From Mycoplasma zalophidermidis (GTDB taxonomy: Bacteria > Bacillota_I > Bacilli_A > Mycoplasmatales > Metamycoplasmataceae): 64,000 nt of DNA. Below the pieces are notes generated by a model, which was not told where the DNA came from, did not search any database, and saw only the letters and a program-made list of their open reading frames with translations. The position numbers and the translations under genes were made by a program. This document shows, in pieces, positions 56,442-64,000 of the stretch; position 1 is the first letter of the stretch; every line of letters starts with the position of its first letter. The stretch is taken from positions 1-64,000 of the forward strand of contig NZ_JAHMHK010000004.1 of assembly GCF_018913985.1 (NCBI RefSeq), given 5' to 3'.

Positions 56442-58195
56442 CTAAAATATCAAAATTTTACAAATATCAGTACATAAGCGCATATAGCGATAAAACAACT
56501 GGTTGAAAAATTAACCCAATTTTCAAACGTATAGCTATATTCTTAATTGTCGCAGGAATATGCACTTTAATCGCGTTTCAAGTTAAAAATATTAACTTTA
56601 CAAATTCTGATTTAATTCTAAAAAAATTATGAAAACTATTCATTTTCAGTAATAAAAGTACTGTCAACGGGAGCGCTACAGGTATTTATACAGATCTATG
56701 AAAAGATTCATTTTACTCTTTATGAATAACAATAAAATTGGCGCTTGCTGGTACATTCACTGGATTTGCACTTGCTATAATCACAGCCGTATTATCATTC
56801 AAAGCTGTAACAAACAAATTCGTTGCTTATGTCTTTAAACTAACTATTTTATTTTTACGTGCGATACCTGAAATTGTATTTATTTTATTAATTACCAACA
56901 CTTTTCGAAATGAAATCAGTTTAATGATTGTGTACCTATGATTTACTTGATTATGATTACACAAATACTATATAGAAATATTACAAAACGTAGATTTAAA
57001 TCCATACTATTTATCAATAAATCAAGGAAATACGAAATTTAAAGCATTTATTAAGGAAATTTGACCGAGAATAAATAACAGAATTTTTGCGCTATTCATT
57101 TTTTCGTTTGAATCAAATATAAGATGAGCAGCAATACTGGGAGCTTTAAGTTTACCAGGAATTGGTGTCTTAATCAACTATGCTTCAGAGAAAACTATTC
57201 GTTTTACTCAACTCGGTATACCTTTGTTAGTATTAATGGGTTTTATAATTTTTCTAGAAATAATAAATATTTTATTTAAGAATTATTTATTCGAGACTAA
57301 ATCAAAATCGTATATTCAAAAATATAAATTTAAGACACTCGAATACCAAAGACTTGCAAAAACTATTAATTTCAGAAAACTTATTATGACTTCTATTTTT
57401 CTGATTTGTACTGTAATTACAATATGAACAGTTACATCTACACCTATATGATTTTTTAATCTTTCAGAAACAAAATTATTTTTCAATGCCTTCTTTCACC
57501 CAGATTTTAGCGGATTTAAGTTAAATAGTTGAGATCATAATTTTAATCCGTTCTTAATGATTTGAGAGTCTATTAGTTTCACAATCATGGCTCTTACAAT
57601 TTGTACATTTTTCACTTTTATTTCTGTAAGGTTGCAATCAATTAGGCTAAATAAAGCTTGGTTTTCAGTTTTTTGAAGAGGTTTTAATGCGTTAATTCGC
57701 TTAATTCCTACGGTGGTATATTTTTATGTTTTTCTACCAATTTTAACTGCTTCTCCATTTTTCCTAATTATCATAATTTTAGGGCTTCATGAAATGTCTT
57801 CAAAATCTAAACAATTAGTTGAAGCGGTTGATAACTTGGATGAGGAAATTATTACTAACATGCGTATGCAAGGATATTCAAACAACCAAATATATTTAAA
57901 ATTTATTATTCCATCTTTAAAAAGAGAAATTATTTCATTAACTATATTTTATTTTGAATTAATTTTCAGAAATTCAATAACTTATGCTGTCTTTGCACAA
58001 AATGAATTATCAATCGGAAATAATATATATAAAAATCTAGATGGTAAAACTAACTTTAATCCTCAACTAGCAATGGGTTATATCTGAATTGCAACTATTT
58101 CGATTTTAACTATAAACATCTGTGGTTATACGATATTGAATTGAAATAAAATTCAGCCAAACTTGTTTAAAAGAACAAAAATGCTGTCTAACTAG
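56405..58195 (+). CDS. ABC transporter permease (p69 type), two fused domains
   Basis: This 596-residue protein has two copies of the phosphonate/thiamine-type permease domain. Each copy has several membrane helices and a recognisable ATPase-contact loop (LQNVDLNPYYLSINQGNTKFKAFIKEIWP and LVEAVDNLDEEIITNMRMQGYSNNQIYLKFIIP). An N-terminal soluble stretch (about 1-35) precedes the first helix. ATG 56405 lies inside the p29 gene. Many TGA codons are Trp. It transports thiamine with p37 and p29. Confidence 0.88.
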
Positions 58196-58201
58196 TTTTT
58201 T

Positions 58202-58232
58202 AACTAACACATTAAATGTTAGTTTTTTTTGT
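58202..58232 (+). terminator. Terminator after the thiamine operon
   Basis: AACTAACA-CATTAAA-TGTTAGTT (58202-58224) followed by eight T residues in two runs. Confidence 0.85.
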
Positions 58233-58272
58233 TTTTGTATTAAAATTAAACTTAATATTAATAGGAGTAATT

Positions 58273-59660
<1,388 letters not shown>

Positions 59661-59670
<10 letters not shown>

Positions 59671-60065
59671 AATTTTGCTCACTATATAGACAAGAAGGTC
59701 AAGACCAAAAAGTTGAATTTGAGGTCGATGCAAAATACTCAAAAGAATTAATCAAACATCCTTTTGAAAATATAGAATATGAATATGAAGTTTATGAATT
59801 TCATGATCCCCAAAGCAAACAGCCAACACGTATTGAAATTAACCCTAAAAGCGTTAATGTAATTACAAATAATGCGACATTACAATTAAGACTCTTAAAA
59901 TGTCACAATGGTTCAAAAATACATTTAGAAAAAAATGACATTATTCTTAAAACATTGATGGATAAATGTATCGTTAGTGAAAAAGAAGTTTTTTTCCAGT
60001 ATGAAATGTTCAGTATTAATGACCACCCAATGGGGGAATTCAAAATAACAATTTCTCATGAATAA
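59661..60065 (+). CDS. Small conserved protein, possibly DUF1934/YwiB-like
   Basis: This 134-residue cytosolic protein is predicted mostly beta, with YEYEVYEFHD, LQLRLLKCHNGSKIH and VFFQYEMFSINDHPMGEFKITI. The arrangement resembles the calycin-like YwiB (DUF1934) family, but the match is weak. It overlaps gltX and ends before a terminator, so it is co-expressed with gltX. Function unknown. Confidence 0.6.
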
Positions 60066-60069
60066 AGAA

Positions 60070-60100
60070 AATATCGCAGATTAATGCGATATTTTTTATT
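60070..60100 (+). terminator. Terminator after the gltX operon
   Basis: AATATCGCA-GATTAA-TGCGATATT (60070-60093) followed by T residues. Confidence 0.8.
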
Positions 60101-60147
60101 GATTGGCTTTTTAAAATGCCGAATAAATAATATGAATAAAGTTCTAA

Positions 60148-60258
60148 TTAAGCTTGTGCTTTAGCTGCTCTACGTTCATCTCTTGCTTGTTCTTTTTGCA
60201 ATTTGTGTAGTCTTTTTGCAGCACGTTCTTTATTTTTTAATCTAACAATTTTTCTCAT
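60148..60258 (-). CDS. Very small basic peptide (36 residues)
   Basis: A 36-residue frame, MRKIVRLKNKERAAKRLHKL..., ends EQARDERRAAKAQA. It is preceded by AAGGGAGC at good spacing. It has 16 Lys/Arg and appears wholly helical, suggesting RNA or ribosome contact. I could not match it to bS21 or any other known ribosomal protein. It is on the same strand as metK and about 100 bases past its stop. Confidence 0.55.
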   Translation of the reverse strand: MRKIVRLKNKERAAKRLHKLQKEQARDERRAAKAQA

Positions 60259-60359
60259 TTTTGCTCCCTTTGAATTGATTTGCTGAATTTATTTAGCTAA
60301 TCATAGACCTAATTCATGTTTTAACGTTGTCTGTCGGTTATTATACCATAAAGAAATCT

Positions 60360-61535
60360 TTAAAAACCATTATGTTTTAAATATGTTTCAATGTCTTTAA
60401 CCTTATTTGTTCTCTCTCAAGGTAAATCTAAATCATCCCTGCCAAAATGCCCAAAATAACTGGTATCACCAAAAATTGGTTTTCTTAAATCTAGTTCCTT
60501 AATGATTGATTGTGGACGTAAATCAAAAATGCTGGTAATTATATTTTTGATTAATTCAACATTTCGATTCCCATCTGTTTTAACGTTAATCGAAACGGGT
60601 TTAGCCACACCAATTGCGTATGATACCTGGATTTCAATTCAGTTGCATAGTTTTTTGGTAGCTACAATATTTTTCGCAATTCAACGACAAGCATAAGCCG
60701 CACTTCTATCAACTTTTGTTGAATCTTTTCCTGAAAACGCTCCACCGCCGTGGCGTCCGTATCCACCATAGGTATCAACAATAATTTTTCTACCGGTTAA
60801 ACCAGTATCTCCTATTGGTCCACCGATAACAAAACGACCAGTAGGATTTATTAATATTTTATTAGGTAATTTAAAATTATATTTTCCTAAAACTACTGAA
60901 ATTATATTATTAATGATAAATTCTTTGAATTCAACATCATTATAATTTTCATCGTGTTGAATTGACATTAAAACTGTGTCGACATCCAGTATTTTACCTT
61001 CGTCATCATATTCAACAGTTACTTGGCTTTTCATATCTGCCTTCGCTCATTTAAATTGGCCGTTTTGACGTAATTTATCTGCGTGTTTAACTAATTCGTG
61101 AGCCAAGGCAATAGCAAGGGGCATGTAATTGCTTGTTTCGCTGCAAGCATAACCAAACATAATACCCTGGTCACCCGCACCAATTTCATCATCTGATAAG
61201 ATAACGCCTCTGCTAATATCTGGGCTTTGTTGCTTTATATCCGTTATGAATTTAATGTTAACAGTCGGATAATCCAGTTTATCAAATATTGATTTTGCTA
61301 TTGCTATAGCATCAACCTTAGCGTTTGAACTAACTTCGCCTGCTATTAAAACAATATTACCAGTCGCCATTGTTTCAATCGCCACTCTGGCGTTTGAATC
61401 TTGTTCTAAATAAGCATCTAGGATACGATCAGATATTTGATCACATATTTTGTCCGGGTGTCCTTGTCCGACACTTTCTGACGTAAATAAATTTCTTACT
61501 TTATCAGAAGAAATGTTTTGATTAATATTTTTCAT
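60360..61535 (-). CDS. metK: S-adenosylmethionine synthetase
   Basis: This 391-residue enzyme makes SAM from ATP and methionine. Visible motifs are [59 protein letters not shown] and [41 protein letters not shown] codons encode Trp (FKWAKAD, CRWIAKN). The ATG follows AAGGAG. A structured leader lies 33 bases upstream, so metK is likely controlled through RNA. Confidence 0.96.
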
Positions 61536-61567
61536 AAATAAAAAACTCCTTTTGCGTTAAATAAAAC

Positions 61568-61677
61568 AAAGAGTTAAGTTTAAAAAGATTCACATGTTGA
61601 AGAAATCTCTCCCTGACTTTCCACCTTCCAAAATTGGGGTTGGCATGCCTCACTGCTGTCAAACTAGGCAACTCTTT
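61568..61677 (-). promoter_or_regulatory. Structured metK leader, class not recognised
   Basis: On the minus strand AAAGAGTT (complement of 61670-61677) and AACTCTTT (complement of 61568-61575) close a region with three hairpins. GCCT/AGGC (61647-61669) is first. A CCAACC...GGTGG stem with inner CCAATTTTGG (61621-61643) is second. AGATT/AATCT (61586-61608) is third, and GGGAGAGA lies between the last two. This is a four-way junction like a riboswitch. It lacks the conserved SAM-I sequences and a clear T-box (only a partial GGTGGAA). A SAM or methionine sensor is inferred from the position. Confidence 0.5.
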
Positions 61678-61821
61678 ATGTTATTCGCTATATATGATAC
61701 ATTAAATTTTTATTAACAAATATTTTATTATTATGTTTTTGTTTTTGTTGTTTTGTCTTATAATAACTTTACGTTATTTTAAATAAATAATAAGATCTTA
61801 TAAATATTTAAAGGAGGAATC

Positions 61822-62022
61822 ATGGCTATAGTTCCAAAACGTAAAACTTCGAAACAACGTAAACATAAAAGACGTACTCATGACACTTTAGTAGTACAAA
61901 ACCTAGTGGCATGTAAAAACTGTACTAACCTAACACAACAACACAAAGTTTGTGAAATGTGTGGTTTCTACAAAGATAAAATCGTCGAAGGTTACAAAAG
62001 TATCAACTCACGTAACAATTAA
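61822..62022 (+). CDS. rpmF: Ribosomal protein L32
   Basis: This 66-residue protein has the bacterial start MAIVPKRKTSKQRKHKRRTH and the zinc-type Cys pairs CKNC and CEMC. AAAGGAGGA precedes the ATG. It is a single gene with its own terminator. Confidence 0.97.
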   Translation: MAIVPKRKTSKQRKHKRRTHDTLVVQNLVACKNCTNLTQQHKVCEMCGFYKDKIVEGYKSINSRNN

Positions 62023-62040
62023 TAATCCAGTGCACTTATA

Positions 62041-62067
62041 AAAATCTGAGAAATCAGATTTTTTATT
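62041..62067 (+). terminator. Terminator after rpmF
   Basis: AAAATCTGA-GAAA-TCAGATTTT (62041-62062) followed by T residues. Confidence 0.85.
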
Positions 62068-62413
62068 TCAAAATCGACAAATCTAGTTTTGAAATAAATA
62101 ATTAAAATAATGGAGAATATTATATTGGAAGAACAAATTATCTATTTATTGATTACTGTAAACACATATTACGCTAAGTAGTCACGTAAAGAAATTATCG
62201 AACTAGTTACCAACTCAATAGTTCTAATAGCTAAGCAAATTTCCATAATCAACTGTAAGAAACCCTAATTTTATTATGCGAAATAAATATCAATTTGGAA
62301 ACAAAAATAAAAACAATTCTTTCGACATAATATGTTGATTTTTTTTATATTTAGCTAGTTCATAGTTTAATAAATAATATTAATATGAAATACTTTATAT
62401 ATAATTGATAATT
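62068..62413. other. Intergenic region with a weak gene remnant
   Basis: From ATG 62110 a frame reads MENIILEEQIIYLLITVNTY, stops at TAG 62179, and continues openly to TAA 62266 (SRKEIIELVTNSIVLIAK...). It may be a decayed gene or chance. No RNA gene is seen. The promoter of the following gene must be near 62330-62400. Confidence 0.3.
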
Positions 62414-64000
62414 ATGGAATATAAAAAAACAATTATCTTAACTATTTCAATGCTGATTTTCTTGTTTGCTCTGCTACTTGAAGGTTTCTTGATTTATCTA
62501 ACAATCCGCAAAACAAAACTATCATATTTCAATGAACACCTGAAGAAATGAACGCAAGCGATCAAAAGTTCAAACTATAGTAACTCGGCTACTATTGACA
62601 GATTTAGGACATTATCAGCAACAATGACTAATTACTTGGATTTGAAAAATAGACTGAATAATATGTACTCAAAAATGTGTGATTTAACCAAAGAAATTAA
62701 CCCTGTCTTGCAAAATTTGAATGAAGCAATTACAAAGTACAATTTAAATGAGGCTAAATCATTACACAAAAAGGCAACTAACATTTTTAAAGACTACAAT
62801 AATTTAAATCAACAATTCAGTGGTTTAAGTGATTCTCTTAACAAACATTGAAACGCTATCGAAGTAGTGGCGGTAAATGCCTATGAAGTAATTAAAACAC
62901 TTGAACAAATAATCAATGAAAGCAAAGATAAACTACCAATTTCCTATAATTCTTTAATTAATGAACTAAACGAGTTACGAAAGAAAACTTCATATCTAGA
63001 ATCTCAAAGAACTAGTAAGGCAATTCAAGATGTGTCCAAAGATTTAAACGAACATGACCGTAAGGTAAGAATTTTTGCTGAAAAAGTCAGCCACATGGTT
63101 AATATGGAATGATTGAGTTTTAGTTATCTTCCTGAATGTTTAAATCAAATTAAACATCTAGACCAAAGCAATACCAATTACACAAAACTGAACGGTGATT
63201 TAGTTAAAATTCAAGATGATTTTATTAAAGAAACCTACCAAACAACAATCTCCAGAATTCGTGCTTGGTTATATCATTACAGTGTTTTGACTTCACAATT
63301 AAAAACCAAGCAAGAATTGTCAAATTTTATTGGTAATAATATCTCATTAATTAACCAAAATCTGAATAAAATTGAATTAATCACTAATAATTTTGTTTTA
63401 ATTACAGATGAGTACAAACAAAATGAAAAAACTCAAATAATTGCTAATTTCGTAAATTTAAAACAAGATTTTGCAAAAATTAAAACAGCTTTAACAAATG
63501 GTGAAGCAAATGTATCATATCTAGATATTGACGCGTTCATTAATTCAATGATTGAATGAATAAATAAGTTTAACTATTTAATTAAACAATATAATGACGC
63601 CGAAGAAAGTAAACGTTATCAACAATACTATTTAAATATTTTACAAATATGGTACTTGTTTGTTATCACAAATAAAGATTTATTAGAGATGAATTCAACC
63701 AATGAAAAAGCAATTACACAATTAATCAAAATGAATGAAAGTTTCACATCAAAATCAGCAATAGAAGAAAACAAACTAACGTTTTTTGCTGATAGACTGT
63801 TAGAATTGTGTAAATTGATTTATTATGCTCAAACATATAAATTTATGGCTCTGGATTTAATTAACTCAGCATCAATATACAGATTAAACAATGAAAATAT
63901 TGATTCGCTGATTAAAATAAGTCTTGAAAAAATCCAAAATAAACAATACAAAGAGGCATTCCAATTGATTAAAGACTTAATTAGAAGGGAGAAATTAGAT
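62414..64000 (+). CDS. EzrA-like membrane coiled-coil protein (cut at window end)
   Basis: The first 529 residues are present; the gene continues past base 64000. One N-terminal membrane segment (about residues 8-30) with a short extracellular tail is followed by long helical coiled coil with little sequence constraint. The layout is that of EzrA, a regulator of FtsZ ring formation. The stretch FNEHLKKWTQAIKSSN and NLNEAITKYNLNEAKSL also resembles EzrA's FKKA-type repeat. TGA codons are Trp (HLKKWTQ, HWNAIE). Coiled-coil similarity is easily accidental, so the name is tentative. Confidence 0.55.

Noticed and set aside
60148-60258. Ribosomal protein S21
   Set aside because: At 36 residues it is too short and lacks the family's conserved N-terminal motif.
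61568-61677. SAM-I riboswitch or methionine T-box
   Set aside because: The conserved SAM-I strings are missing, and only a partial GGTGGAA resembles a T-box; left as unassigned leader.

Overview
The window is a stretch of a mycoplasma-type (Mollicutes) chromosome. It is very AT-rich, and almost every long protein continues through in-frame TGA codons at positions where tryptophan is conserved, so TGA is read as Trp (genetic code 4). The partial 16S rRNA at the left edge, the absence of cell-wall genes, the many prolipoprotein and transport genes and the dependence on nucleoside salvage all fit. The 16S sequence and gene content suggest the Hominis-type mycoplasmas, but I could not run a comparison. 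I saw no tRNA, insertion sequence, prophage or CRISPR array.

Layout. 1-1.7 kb: start of a 16S rRNA gene (minus) with its promoter, then tpx. 2.4-5.9 kb: an EndI-type nuclease lipoprotein, comEA and a short comEC, a possible DNA-uptake module. 5.9-7.8 kb: dnaK behind a CIRCE operator. 8-10.5 kb (minus): a 570-residue membrane GT2 glycan synthase followed 3 bases later by a protein that looks like a degenerate EAL domain. 11.1-17.4 kb: rarA-pheS-ung-pheT-glyA, overlapping or closely spaced. 17.5-20.2 kb (minus): deoD-deoA-deoC nucleoside salvage. 20.5-22.6 kb: HAD phosphatase and obgE. 22.9-23.1 kb: an unassigned element with nested inverted repeats. 23.1-29.1 kb (minus): hisS and a 1563-residue DUF4011/helicase/Vsr-like protein. 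29.3-35.2 kb: amino-acid permease, msrAB, deoB and two tandem DHH phosphoesterases. 35.4-42.8 kb: recO, then an operon yloU-fakA/yloV-plsX-rnc-smc. 42.8-49.5 kb (minus): yitT-like gene, dprA-like gene, rplU-rpmA, a small double-glycine-leader peptide, mscL, hrcA-grpE behind a second CIRCE-like site, rpmE and rpsD. 49.7-54.1 kb (minus): gyrA and a degenerate phosphohexomutase-like protein. 54.2-58.2 kb: a TPP riboswitch and the p37-p29-p69 (Cypl) thiamine transporter. 58.3-64 kb: gltX, a small conserved protein, metK with a structured leader, rpmF and the start of an EzrA-like protein.

How the parts fit. DnaK, GrpE and HrcA are all here, and CIRCE-like sites precede both dnaK and hrcA-grpE, so this is one HrcA-controlled chaperone regulon. 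GrpE carries an N-terminal domain resembling the FKBP/trigger-factor isomerase fold. The EndI nuclease, ComEA, ComEC and DprA-like proteins could capture and import DNA, and DeoD, DeoA, DeoC and DeoB could process the resulting nucleosides and sugars. The glycan synthase and its EAL-like partner suggest a surface polysaccharide controlled through a degenerate cyclic-di-GMP-type domain.

Most attention should go to the synthase/EAL-like pair, the FKBP-like GrpE fusion, the nuclease-comEA-comEC cluster, the double-glycine peptide, the metK leader and the structured element near 23 kb. All are inferences from reading sequence and need profile or structure searches.
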